This document shows, piece by piece, positions 19,616 through 28,215 of a DNA stretch of 48,157 nt (positions within the stretch are counted from its first letter, which is position 1; the number at the start of each line of letters is the position of its first letter). Position numbers and translations under genes: made by a program. The notes below the pieces were generated by a model, which saw only the letters and a list, made by a program, of their open reading frames with translations, did no database searches and was not told where the DNA came from. The DNA is from Pseudoalteromonas citrea (lineage in GTDB: Bacteria; Pseudomonadota; Gammaproteobacteria; Enterobacterales; Alteromonadaceae): the NCBI RefSeq assembly GCF_000238375.3, contig NZ_AHBZ03000026.1:1-48157 (forward strand), in the 5' to 3' direction.

Positions 19616-20299
19616 TTAATGTGATTTTTTATCGCTACTGTCATCACTAAATAGATCTTTAAGATGATCTGCAAACTGTTTTAGGGACTGCTTCATAGAT
19701 TGCTTCATCGTTACATCAACACTGCCCAAAATAACTCTGCCTTGAATATGTAAATGAGGTCGCTGTCCACTAGTTGTTATGCTAGCAAGTGAGGTCTTAT
19801 CACTGTTGACAGACCCTAAAATATTTTTAGTGCTGGTAGTGACATCAATGTTGTCAGGTACAATAAATTCATCGCTGCCTAAAATACAATCGATATATAT
19901 ATTAACGTTGGGGTGTGTAAATACCGCATTTCTAAAGTCGAGTGTAACGGACCCAGAATAATTTTTAATATAAATATCTTTGGGTACTGTCCATGCGCCC
20001 GATCGTGTATCAGAGCTCAAAATTGAGGTAATGGTTAATTGCGCATTACTTTCTGTTGAAGCAGTGAACTTAGGCTGGGTACAAGACAGTTTTTCTGCTT
20101 GATAGCGAGGATCGGTTTGTAGCGGAAGATCTGCAGTTAATGCATGGAGATCCGCTTGATCTTCACATGCATATGCTTGATCTAATCGGCGTTCAAAAGC
20201 GTCGGCTGAGATCTCACCATGGCTATAATTTAAAATCAGTTGATCAATGACTTCTTCTTTTACTTTTTCTAAAGGTCTATCTGAAATAGGGACTGACAT
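19616..20299 (-). CDS. DUF1707 and LiaF-like C-terminal domain protein
   Basis: This 227-residue protein has an N-terminal SHOCT/DUF1707-like segment (LILNYSHGEISADAFERRLD followed by QAYACEDQADLHALTADLP). A C-terminal beta-rich region (DIYIKNYSGSVTLDFRNAVF; VNIYIDCILGSDEFIVPDNI; HLHIQGRVILGSVDVTMK) resembles the LiaF/cell-wall-active antibiotic response domain, which folds as a beta-helix. No membrane segment is obvious. The start at ATG 20299 has a GGAGAAT upstream. Role in envelope stress sensing is plausible by family only. Confidence 0.75.
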   Translation of the reverse strand: MSVPISDRPLEKVKEEVIDQLILNYSHGEISADAFERRLDQAYACEDQADLHALTADLPLQTDPRYQAEKLSCTQPKFTASTESNAQLTITSILSSDTRSGAWTVPKDIYIKNYSGSVTLDFRNAVFTHPNVNIYIDCILGSDEFIVPDNIDVTTSTKNILGSVNSDKTSLASITTSGQRPHLHIQGRVILGSVDVTMKQSMKQSLKQFADHLKDLFSDDSSDKKSH

Positions 20300-20475
20300 A
20301 TATTCTCCGTTATTGTCTGGTGAGCAAGCCTATATATTAAAAGCAATATCAAGGCCATTATTTTTTTATTATAAATCAGCATCTTATAAATTAAATTTTA
20401 TTTTTTAGATTATATTATAGTAATAATGACCAAATTTTGGTTAAAAATCTATCGATAAAACACCTATTTCATTGG

Positions 20476-21468
20476 CTATTTGGTGAGTTTTTTAATTTTC
20501 TTTTGCAGGTTTTTATATTCCGCTTTATGTACATGCTGGCTGATCCACTTTGCGATTTTTTCCATGAACTTAGGCGGAAAGTCGTGTCCAAGCTCTGGTA
20601 TTATTTTTAGTTTGGCTTTTTTTATGAGTTTAGCGGTATTAATACCTGCAGAGACAGGAAAAAGTGGGTCAGCTGCCCCATGAATAACCAATGTTGGTAC
20701 TTTTATATTTTTGAGTAAATGTGCTCTTTTACCTGTTGTTGTGATGGCACAAAGTTGTCGTTTTATTCCGCTTGGATTATGCGCCCTGTCGACTTGTGCT
20801 TTAGCGTGTGCTCTTAAAGTTGATTCGTTAGGCAAGCAATGTGGGCTACCTATTATTTGATTGAGTTTTATAGTGTAGTTAATTGCTGAATCTCGCGTGG
20901 TATTTTTAGTGCTGATAGGCGCAAGTTTTAATATTGTTTTTAGGGTTGTGGCCGAAAAGCTAATTACATCAGGGGTCGACATAATTGAAGTGAGGCTTAA
21001 GACTTTCTTTTTGTATTTTGCCGCAATGATTTGCGCGATCATCCCTCCCATTGATGCGCCGACTAGGTGGGCTTGCGATATTTTCAACTCTTTCATCAGG
21101 CTGATCACATCTTCAGCCATATCTTCAAGTGAATAAGGCGCGGGTTTTCCCAAAGAAAAGTGCTTGTTAAACCAGATTGAAAAGAGGCTCGGTGTACCGT
21201 GCTCATTTAGCTGACTAGACAGCCCTACATCACGGTTATCAAATCGTATTACCCGAAAATTATTGTTTATTAAGGCATGATAAAACACATCGGGCCACAC
21301 CGTCATTTGCGCACCTAGCCCCATAATTAAAATAATAGCGGGTGCACTTTTCTTACCTTCATCTTGGCAGTGAATATACAGGCCACTCTTTGTTTGTATC
21401 TGTTTTATTGTCACGTTGTATTTATGACTTTTTGAGTAATGTGAAGTGTGATTGAGTATAGCTGCCAA
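20476..21468 (-). CDS. Alpha/beta hydrolase, start uncertain
   Basis: This hydrolase of up to 330 residues has the fold's marks: ILIMGLGAQMTVWPDVFY (oxyanion loop), RFDNRDVGLSSQL, LVGASMGGMIAQII with nucleophile Ser139, HGAADPLFPVSAG with the acidic residue and PELGHDFPPKF with the catalytic His. The MGLGAQMxxWP pattern is common in a group of proteobacterial hydrolases of unknown substrate. No ATG lies in frame before the conserved core: the given start is TTG 21468, a GTG at 21414 is possible, and the frame stays open without ATG to about 21564. The Lys-rich C-terminus (LQKKIKKLTK) is unusual. Confidence 0.75.
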   Translation of the reverse strand: MAAILNHTSHYSKSHKYNVTIKQIQTKSGLYIHCQDEGKKSAPAIILIMGLGAQMTVWPDVFYHALINNNFRVIRFDNRDVGLSSQLNEHGTPSLFSIWFNKHFSLGKPAPYSLEDMAEDVISLMKELKISQAHLVGASMGGMIAQIIAAKYKKKVLSLTSIMSTPDVISFSATTLKTILKLAPISTKNTTRDSAINYTIKLNQIIGSPHCLPNESTLRAHAKAQVDRAHNPSGIKRQLCAITTTGKRAHLLKNIKVPTLVIHGAADPLFPVSAGINTAKLIKKAKLKIIPELGHDFPPKFMEKIAKWISQHVHKAEYKNLQKKIKKLTK

Positions 21469-22057
21469 GTATAAATTTTGTGCGTCTCTTAAGTTTAAAA
21501 AAAGCGCGTTGTTGATGAGGTCAATTTTAATCGGGGATCGAAGGCGGATCGCTCTTTTTTGCTAAATTTATACACAATGAGAGTCAACTGCAGAGAAAAC
21601 ACTCACTGGTAACATCTGCGTGAATTACCAGCTCGGTTGTTAAGTTGCTCGTTATGTGATCTGGTTTTGTTGCGGGTGTGTTTATTTAATGTTTTTAAGT
21701 GTGTTTTATGTTGTTGTATGTGTTTTATGTTTCCATATTGGGTGTTGTTTTTCGTTTGATAACAAGTTATTTCTTTAGGGTTTGTTACTGATATTTTTAT
21801 GTTTTTTGAGTCTTACAAGCCAGTTATTGTGCAATGATCTATCTACAGCCGATAAAGATCTTTAAATGTCGTATGTATTCCAGTCGTTTTTGCGTATGAA
21901 ATACGCACCATACTTGCGCGTTTATCGTACTTGTTTGATGTAACGTCGGTGTGCTTTGTCGAGTGATGGGATGTAGCTTTTATAGGGAATAGAATGTAGG
22001 CTGTGCGAAAATGTGTATCAAGGCCTTTTAAGGCTTAAAAAAGCAAGGAAAAAGCGA
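21469..22057. other. Long non-coding gap between divergent genes
   Basis: About 590 bp with no supportable gene. It contains a G+T-rich tract (about 21660-21770), a hairpin CTGGTAA/TTACCAG (about 21606-21632), and a palindrome TGCGTAT-GAA-ATACGCA (21891-21907). It must hold the promoters of the hydrolase and the LPP20-like gene. Confidence 0.4.
21891..21907. promoter_or_regulatory. Operator-like palindrome
   Basis: TGCGTAT-GAA-ATACGCA is a perfect 7-bp inverted repeat with a 3-bp centre, about 150 bp before the LPP20-like lipoprotein gene. It could be a regulator site; no regulator is indicated. Confidence 0.25.
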
Positions 22058-23227
22058 ATGAACACCCATGGTGTGAGGTCAATTTGTTGGGCTGGAATTG
22101 TGACTGCAGTCGCGGGTTGTAATAGTACGCCGCAGACCTATCAACAAGAAATAGCACACATAAAAGAGACTATAAAAAAGGTATATTCAAAAGCACCTCG
22201 TATCCCGTGCTGGCTGCAAAACCCTGTTTCACAAGAAAGAACAGGGTTTATAGGCGTCACTCCTGTACTCGATTTGTATGGTCAGAAAGCCATTAAAGCC
22301 AGCCGAAAAGTCGCGTTGCATAAGTTGGCTCAGTACTACTCGTTCATGCTAACCGAGCGAGATTTATATAACATTAGTACCGAGGGGACGGCAGAAATTA
22401 CACTCGACAGTGGTCGCACGGTGACATTTTTACCAGCGCACGTAACTGATTCTGTGATTTATAGTTATGTGTTTGATGGCTCTTTAAATGCTATCGCGCG
22501 ACTATCACAGTCACCAATGGCACAATGTACAGAGCTGCAATGTGATTTTAGCCAATGTACACCGTCTTGGCTGTGTGATACGACACCCAATACAATCACG
22601 TCGGTCAGTTATTTAACGGTGGCACCTCATCAGCAATTAGCGCAAGCGCAAAAAAATGCTGGGGTCATTGCCAGTTTATTAGACACATCGCATGTAAATA
22701 TCGTGGATACACAGACTGAGTTATACCAAAATTTAAGTGGTACAGAGCATCATAGTATCAGTCGAACACGCTCAGGGAACGTGACTGCAAGAGAGTGGCA
22801 GTCTCCTTTATTACATACCCGTTCATGCTCGTATGGCCACACCTTAGTTGCCCAATTTATGTCATCAAAGAACATTACTCGACATGATATACCGCTCCAA
22901 TTGCATGAAGACTGGAAGACACAACCGCAATTTCAAGGTCGAGCGATTGCATTAGGTAATTTTGGCGAAAAGGGCAAAATGACGGCGGATACATTGCTCA
23001 GTACAGCAATTGATTTGGCCATTAAAGATGCGCTAATTGAGTTAGCGAAGGTAAAAGGGGTTGAGGTGTTATCTGGGGCTGATATTCGCTATGACGATGG
23101 CCATTATTATTTATCCAATAGCCAATTTTCCGTTAACCAAATCGTCAGCGGTGAGCTGATTGATATTAAAGTGACTTACAAAAATGATATACCTATGGTG
23201 TATGTATGGCTGCTGGAGGTAGTCTAG
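22058..23227 (+). CDS. LPP20-like lipoprotein
   Basis: This 389-residue protein starts at ATG 22058 (AAGGAAAAAGCGA upstream); an extended frame from 22013 is less likely. The lipobox VAGC lies after a short signal peptide, so it is lipid-anchored. After a conserved IPCWLQNPVS stretch comes GFIGVTPVLDLYGQKAIKAS followed by RKVALHKLAQYYS, the pattern of LPP20-type lipoproteins (FIGVG.. then helix with regularly spaced Ala). A second similar segment appears near the C-terminus (LLSTAIDLAIKDALIELAKV). Two Cys pairs near CTELQCDF and CTPSWLCD may form disulfides. Function unknown; related lipoproteins occur in flagellar outer-membrane complexes, but no flagellar genes are nearby. Confidence 0.65.
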   Translation: MNTHGVRSICWAGIVTAVAGCNSTPQTYQQEIAHIKETIKKVYSKAPRIPCWLQNPVSQERTGFIGVTPVLDLYGQKAIKASRKVALHKLAQYYSFMLTERDLYNISTEGTAEITLDSGRTVTFLPAHVTDSVIYSYVFDGSLNAIARLSQSPMAQCTELQCDFSQCTPSWLCDTTPNTITSVSYLTVAPHQQLAQAQKNAGVIASLLDTSHVNIVDTQTELYQNLSGTEHHSISRTRSGNVTAREWQSPLLHTRSCSYGHTLVAQFMSSKNITRHDIPLQLHEDWKTQPQFQGRAIALGNFGEKGKMTADTLLSTAIDLAIKDALIELAKVKGVEVLSGADIRYDDGHYYLSNSQFSVNQIVSGELIDIKVTYKNDIPMVYVWLLEVV

Positions 23228-23505
23228 GCACTCTGTTTAAAGTCATATACCTTACCATGCGCACTTTTTATGTGTGTATGGTATCCGTGCGCATCTGCGA
23301 TCATGTCACCATGTTAAATATGTAGCGTGGTAGATACTTTTCCCATTGAAGTAAAAAGTATCACTTTCATGACGTTGTAAGATAATAATGGAACGTCAGC
23401 CCTCCCTCGTTTACATTTGATTACTTTTTATTCGCTATTTTTGTTGCCGTATTGTAATAATAGTGACATAAAGGTGTTTCTAACAAAGTAACAAGGATTG
23501 AAAAT

Positions 23506-23937
23506 ATGAAAAAATTAATAATTTCTACAGTTTTAGCAATGGGATCGTATGCGGGTGTTGCACAAGCGGCTCATGTTGAATGCTTGATAAGCGGCACTGC
23601 GACTAAGCAGTTCTGGACAGCCGACATGTGTAGTGCACAGACAAATACATCACGACCGGGTGTTGCATTTCGTTTTGTTGCAGATAAGCCTGTGCAAGAA
23701 GTGACTTGGAGCCACCAAGCGATTAATTCTGGGAAGTGGCGCTGTAATACTTCATCATACTGTAATTTTAGTGAAGATGGTCGCGGTGAAGTTGATTTCT
23801 TTGCTGATGCAACTGCATGTGTAACACGTGTACTTTATCAAGATGGCACATGGGAAAACAATAATCACTGTGCGACGGGTCTATATGTTAAACCTGACAA
23901 TCGCTTTCCTGCTGATGGTGGCGAACTAGAGCAATAA
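23506..23937 (+). CDS. Small secreted six-cysteine protein of unknown function
   Basis: A 143-residue protein with a clear Sec signal peptide (cleavage likely after AQA, residue 21). The mature protein is about 122 residues with six cysteines (HVEC, ADMC, WRC, SYC, TAC, NHC), enough for three disulfides, and many aromatic residues. No family recognised. It starts at ATG 23506 after an AAGGATTGAAAAT ribosome binding site, and stands alone with a strong terminator behind it, so it is a single-gene transcript. Confidence 0.7.
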   Translation: MKKLIISTVLAMGSYAGVAQAAHVECLISGTATKQFWTADMCSAQTNTSRPGVAFRFVADKPVQEVTWSHQAINSGKWRCNTSSYCNFSEDGRGEVDFFADATACVTRVLYQDGTWENNNHCATGLYVKPDNRFPADGGELEQ

Positions 23938-23957
23938 GTTCATAGTAGCTTTAATAC

Positions 23958-23991
23958 CTTGTCAGTTTAACTGAGTCGTTAAACTGACAAG
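23958..23991. terminator. Convergent terminator hairpin
   Basis: A perfect 13-bp stem CTTGTCAGTTTAA/TTAAACTGACAAG with an 8-nt loop lies between the six-cysteine gene and the converging GH97 gene. GTTTGATATTTTT follows on the plus strand. Confidence 0.75.
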
Positions 23992-24017
23992 TTTGATATT
24001 TTTGTATCCTTAAATGA

Positions 24018-26060
24018 CTAAAGCGCTTTAAAGCGGATCGCAGTACCGCCACTTGCAGCTAGATTCAAAGTCAGCGAATCCGTCGCTTTCACTCTTTTTT
24101 TACTAATGTGTATATCGTATGGATTGTTTTTCCACTCCGCTTTTTCGCCATCTTGATAGATATGGGCTTCGTATTGGGTGTGTTTATCCAAAAAATCTAA
24201 CTTAATAGTGGTCACACGAGGGTGTTCATCGGTGATAGCACCGAGATACCAATCTTTACCAGAGTACTTCCCGCGTTGTCGTTCTTGACGAGCAAAGACG
24301 ACGTAATCACCCACTTCTCCAGCTAATGCGATGCTCTGTTCCCAGTCTGTTGGCACATCTTGAATAAACTGGAAGGCACCTGGCTTGGCAAGGTAATTCT
24401 CAGGCAGATCGGCAGCCATTTGAATAGGGCTGTATAAGACAACGTACAAAGCGAGTTGTTTGGCGAGTGTGGTTTGTGGGCGATTAGTGTTTTCACCTAA
24501 GCCATTAAAGCCCATATCGAAAATACCTGGGGTAAAATCCATCGGCCCGGCTAACATGCGTGTATAGGCCAATAATGTAGTGTGCTCCGGTGGGTTGGGA
24601 GGGGTGCCCCACGCGTTAAACTCTTGTCCTCGTGCACCTTCACGAGAGAGCCAATTAGGGTAAGTGCGCCGTAATCCTGTGTCTTTAATAGGCTCATGAG
24701 TATTGATACTGAGTTTATATTTAGCTGCAAGTATCACATTATCTAAGTACTCATTAACCATAAATTGACCATCATGCCACTCAAAGCGGGCATGACCTCG
24801 TTCATCAATGCGCTTGATGTTACCACCATCAGCGACATACCCTGTTTTGATTTGTGATACACCAGCTCGTTGATAAAGGGCAAAAGCGTCTTTCATTTGT
24901 GTGCGATAATTACTGACATTCCCTGATGTTTCGTGATGACCAATGAGTCGCGCCCCTACTTTTTCTGCGTGTTGGCTCACAGCATCTATATCAAAATCAG
25001 GGTAACTCTCTACAAAATTAAAAACATCACCATTAAAAAACCAATCTCCATCCCATCCAGTGTTCCAGCCTTCAACAAGTACTCCATCAAAGCCATATTG
25101 AGCCGCAAAACTGAGATATTCTTTGGTGTTTTTAGTCGTAGCACCATGCTTTTCACCACTACTCCATGTGTTTTCCCCGATATGCATACCCCACCATATC
25201 CCCAAATACTTGCCTGGTTCGACCCATGAAACGTCGCCCAGTTTATTTGGTTCGTTTAAATTCAGAATTAAGTGTGAATTGAGTAAATCGGTGGCATCTT
25301 CACCAATCTGAATGGTGCGCCAAGGGGTGTTAAAGGTGCCGTTTGTTTTGACTGCGATACCATCTGACCAAGGGGTTAAATCGGCAATGAAAGTACCTGG
25401 CCTGCGTTGATTTAGCGTCATTGCTGCATAATCAACGAGTGCTGCTTCGTGAATACTGATGTGTACACCCTCTGCATTTTTTAAAGTGAAAGGGGTATGA
25501 ACATGTGCTGCATCATGCAACGCGGTGGTGTTGTAGGTATATTCGTATCGATTCCAGCCTCTAGCGGGGATCCACCATGCGGTGCTTTTGTCACTATGAG
25601 CAAAGGCAAACTCAGTCAGTTCTCGAGTAATATAAAGGGCGTGGGGTTTATTCAGCTCGTACCGAAAGCCAAGGCCATCGTTGAACACTTTTACTCTTAA
25701 TTTATAAGCCGTCGCTTGAGTGCCTTTATCGATGAACGTGAGGGTTAACTCATTATAGTGGTCAGTGATCAACCGCGCTTCACCCCAAGGTTGTTGCCAC
25801 TGTGAATGATGAGTTGTGGTTTGCGCGTGGGAAGATGTGAGGTTATTACGCATAGAAGGGTGACGTTGAAAATCAAATCCTAACTTTGAGTTATTAATAA
25901 TAAGCTTATCTTTAAATCGTACTCGATATGTTGGTTGTCCGTGATCATCATTGACCAAGACGGTTATAGTCTTATTCGGTGAAGTCACCGAGTAACTGGC
26001 AGAAAATACGAGTGATGAAAATAAGGATATACCCAAAGAAATTAGGGTGCGTACGTACAT
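24018..26060 (-). CDS. GH97 alpha-glucosidase-like glycoside hydrolase
   Basis: This 680-residue exported enzyme has an N-terminal signal peptide, a beta-sandwich N-domain (YSVTSPNKTITVLVNDDHGQ) and a TIM-barrel core typical of family GH97. Characteristic stretches are LGIWWGMHIGENTWSSGEKH, GFDGVLVEGWNTGWDGDW, IGHHETSGNVSNYRTQM, QIKTGYVADGG, SINTHEPIKDTGLRRTYPNW and AGPMDFTPGIFDMGFNG. The NTHEP motif resembles the inverting SusB-type subgroup with a catalytic base Glu, rather than the retaining subgroup with an Asp nucleophile; this is from memory of the family. Likely acts on alpha-glucans in the periplasm or outside. Divergent from the cupredoxin gene. Confidence 0.9.
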   Translation of the reverse strand: MYVRTLISLGISLFSSLVFSASYSVTSPNKTITVLVNDDHGQPTYRVRFKDKLIINNSKLGFDFQRHPSMRNNLTSSHAQTTTHHSQWQQPWGEARLITDHYNELTLTFIDKGTQATAYKLRVKVFNDGLGFRYELNKPHALYITRELTEFAFAHSDKSTAWWIPARGWNRYEYTYNTTALHDAAHVHTPFTLKNAEGVHISIHEAALVDYAAMTLNQRRPGTFIADLTPWSDGIAVKTNGTFNTPWRTIQIGEDATDLLNSHLILNLNEPNKLGDVSWVEPGKYLGIWWGMHIGENTWSSGEKHGATTKNTKEYLSFAAQYGFDGVLVEGWNTGWDGDWFFNGDVFNFVESYPDFDIDAVSQHAEKVGARLIGHHETSGNVSNYRTQMKDAFALYQRAGVSQIKTGYVADGGNIKRIDERGHARFEWHDGQFMVNEYLDNVILAAKYKLSINTHEPIKDTGLRRTYPNWLSREGARGQEFNAWGTPPNPPEHTTLLAYTRMLAGPMDFTPGIFDMGFNGLGENTNRPQTTLAKQLALYVVLYSPIQMAADLPENYLAKPGAFQFIQDVPTDWEQSIALAGEVGDYVVFARQERQRGKYSGKDWYLGAITDEHPRVTTIKLDFLDKHTQYEAHIYQDGEKAEWKNNPYDIHISKKRVKATDSLTLNLAASGGTAIRFKAL

Positions 26061-26168
26061 AACTGCCTCTTAAATAATCATTTTTGTGTTAATGTTTAAG
26101 CATACTTTGCTGGAAATAATGGGTGAATAGGCTGCATACGTATTCATGGTGAATGATTAAATCAATTG

Positions 26169-26176
26169 GACCGGTC
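26169..26176. promoter_or_regulatory. Possible operator with central CG
   Basis: GACCGGTC within TTGGACCGGTCTG is a short palindrome with a central CpG, as in many LacI-family sites. It lies about 110 bp before the GH97 start in the divergent gap. Too short to be sure. Confidence 0.2.
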
Positions 26177-26266
26177 TGTTTATATCTCGTGGTAAAAATG
26201 CGAGTTTTTTGTGTAGGTAATCTATACTGAAAAACAAGTGATTTCACATAGTATGATTGGTAAAAA

Positions 26267-26905
26267 ATGAAAAAATTGATGGGGTTAGCATGCTTGATGG
26301 GGTTCTCTTGTCAGGCATTGGAAATAACAGTGAAGGATACACTGGGTAAGCCACTTGCTGGGACAGCTGTTTGGTTAGAAGGTGACCTATGGCCTGTCAA
26401 AAAAGCATCACTATTAAAAAAATATAGTATGGGCCAAAGAGATCGCAACTTCACACCGCACGCGTTAATTGTGCCGCAAGGGGCTAGTGTTGAATTCCCT
26501 AACTTTGATTCTATCTTGCACCATGTTTACTCTTTTTCACAGCCAAAAGCGTTTGAGCTAAAGTTATATCGCGATAAGCCGCAGGCACCCATTCATTTTA
26601 CGCAGCCGGGTGTGATTGAATTGGGGTGTAACATTCATGATTGGATGTTGGGTTATATATTAGTGGTTAGTTCAGGCGTGTATGGATTAACGGATGAACA
26701 AGGGAAGGTTGAACTGCCGTTAAGCGACACGCAAGTAGGCACTGCGGTGTTAAAAGTGTGGCATGAGCAATTTGAAAATTTGAATAAACCAGAATCACAA
26801 TCACTGATAATTAGAGATACATCACAAAAAGAGGTGTATCAATTGAAGCGCCCTTTGCTTGAAAAGCTGGACTTTTTAACGGATGAAACAGATGGTTATG
26901 AATAA
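26267..26905 (+). CDS. Cupredoxin-like periplasmic protein
   Basis: This 212-residue exported protein (signal peptide about residues 1-17) has a cupredoxin-like core. Probable type-1 copper ligands are a His in NFDSILHHVYSF, then the Cys, His and Met of LGCNIHDWMLGYILV. The N-terminal segment ITVKDTLGKPLAGTAVWLEG looks like a carboxypeptidase-regulatory/transthyretin-like strand pattern. Such proteins are often labelled methylamine utilisation proteins without a mau operon, and none is seen here. It overlaps the following beta-barrel gene by 8 bp. Possibly a copper-binding or electron-transfer factor; unproven. Confidence 0.7.
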   Translation: MKKLMGLACLMGFSCQALEITVKDTLGKPLAGTAVWLEGDLWPVKKASLLKKYSMGQRDRNFTPHALIVPQGASVEFPNFDSILHHVYSFSQPKAFELKLYRDKPQAPIHFTQPGVIELGCNIHDWMLGYILVVSSGVYGLTDEQGKVELPLSDTQVGTAVLKVWHEQFENLNKPESQSLIIRDTSQKEVYQLKRPLLEKLDFLTDETDGYE

Positions 26906-28127
26906 ATACATCACACTGGCAGGAGGGCTATTATATTTCATGGCTTCTCATGCTGTTGCAGTGGATGGGCAGTTACACGGTGTTATTGAGGTCAGCATGC
27001 ATGAGCAAAGCAGGCAAAAAGCATGGACTGCTGGTGGCTGGGGAATGAGTCGATTTGGTACGCAAAGTAATGTCATTAATGTATCTCGTGCAGCGCTTGA
27101 GGGGCGATTAGAACTGAGCTCTGCATGGTCAGGAAATGTTGTTGCGCAGTATGTGCCAGACCCAGATCATAAACTTGGTTTGACAGAAGCGTATCTGAGC
27201 TATCAGCCTTTGTCTAAGCGTTATCAGCTGCGCGCGCGCGTTGGGGCTTTCTACCCTCGGATGTCGTTAGAAAACACAGCCGCTGCATGGTCATCACCCT
27301 ACACGTATCAATATTCATCGTTAAATGCATGGCTCGGGGAAGAAGTTCGCACATTTGGTGCAGAGTTTGAGCTAAAACGCCCTGCGAGGCGGTTTCGTAG
27401 TAAATATGATGTGAGTTTTTTGGGGGCTGTGTATAAGGGCAATGATCCGGCAGGCAGTTTACTAGCCTGGCGGGGTTTTACACCGCATGATAGGCAGTCC
27501 GTTATTAATGAACGAATTCAATTTGCGCCATTGTACGCACTTATGGCACCTCAATTAGCACAGCAAGGTCAGTTTGTAGAACCTTTTAGTGAAGTAGATG
27601 GGCGCTTTGGTTACTACTTAGGGACCCATATTGAATACTTAAAAAGGCATTCACTCAGGGTATATTGGTACGATAACAATGGTGACCCATCGGTTCTAAA
27701 TCACAAAACACAGCAATACGCGTGGGATACAAAGTTTTGGAGTATCGCGTGGCGCAGTAAACTATCTAAACAAACACAATTAATTATGCAAGCGATGTTT
27801 GGTAATACCGCTATGGGAGAGCGTCGAGGCGTAGACAATAACTTTAATAGTTGGTTTGTAATGCTCAGTCACTCTTGGCAGGGATATCGAGTGAGTGGTC
27901 GTGTAGAACAGTCGAAAGTGATAGATAAAGATGTATGGCAGTTTGACCCTAACGCGAGCCAAACTAACGCAGTAACAGTGAATATAAGAAAGCGGCTATC
28001 TCAACAGTGGCAAGTCGGCGCAGAATGGCAGTATTTAGATACGCAGGCGAGCTTTAGGCCACCTGTTGGTCGAGCAGAGACAGAACAAGAGAATTTATGG
28101 AGAGTGACGGCTCAATATCATTTTTAG
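26898..28127 (+). CDS. Predicted outer-membrane beta-barrel protein
   Basis: This 409-residue protein has a signal peptide (cleavage likely after AVA) and then alternating strands rich in Tyr, Trp and Arg, ending in WRVTAQYHF, with the terminal Phe typical of outer-membrane barrels. Examples are LEGRLELSSAWSGNVVAQYV, HSLRVYWYDNNGDPSVLNHK and VGAEWQYLDTQASFRPPVG. I chose ATG 26898 inside the upstream gene's end; an ATG at 26883 is also in frame. It is translationally coupled to the cupredoxin-like gene, so the two probably work together. No specific porin family recognised. Confidence 0.65.
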   Translation: MNKYITLAGGLLYFMASHAVAVDGQLHGVIEVSMHEQSRQKAWTAGGWGMSRFGTQSNVINVSRAALEGRLELSSAWSGNVVAQYVPDPDHKLGLTEAYLSYQPLSKRYQLRARVGAFYPRMSLENTAAAWSSPYTYQYSSLNAWLGEEVRTFGAEFELKRPARRFRSKYDVSFLGAVYKGNDPAGSLLAWRGFTPHDRQSVINERIQFAPLYALMAPQLAQQGQFVEPFSEVDGRFGYYLGTHIEYLKRHSLRVYWYDNNGDPSVLNHKTQQYAWDTKFWSIAWRSKLSKQTQLIMQAMFGNTAMGERRGVDNNFNSWFVMLSHSWQGYRVSGRVEQSKVIDKDVWQFDPNASQTNAVTVNIRKRLSQQWQVGAEWQYLDTQASFRPPVGRAETEQENLWRVTAQYHF

Positions 28128-28162
28128 CGCAGATTTAAGCTGATTGACTCGTCACAAAGCAC

Positions 28163-28197
28163 ATAAAAAATCGCCAGCATGTGTGGCGATTTTTTAT
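28163..28197. terminator. Bidirectional Rho-independent terminator
   Basis: ATAAAAAATCGCCA pairs with TGGCGATTTTTTAT across a 7-nt loop, giving a GC-rich stem core with a U-tract on either strand. It separates the converging beta-barrel and sthA genes. Confidence 0.85.
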
Positions 28198-28215
28198 GAC
28201 TTACCTTTAAGGCTT

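Noticed and set aside
21690-21782. A 29-codon frame in the GT-rich tract
   Set aside because: Low-complexity Val/Phe/Cys composition and no ribosome binding site.
22013-22057. Upstream 15-codon extension of the LPP20-like lipoprotein
   Set aside because: The Lys/Arg-rich extension would spoil the signal peptide, and AAGGAAAAAGCGA supports the ATG at 22058.
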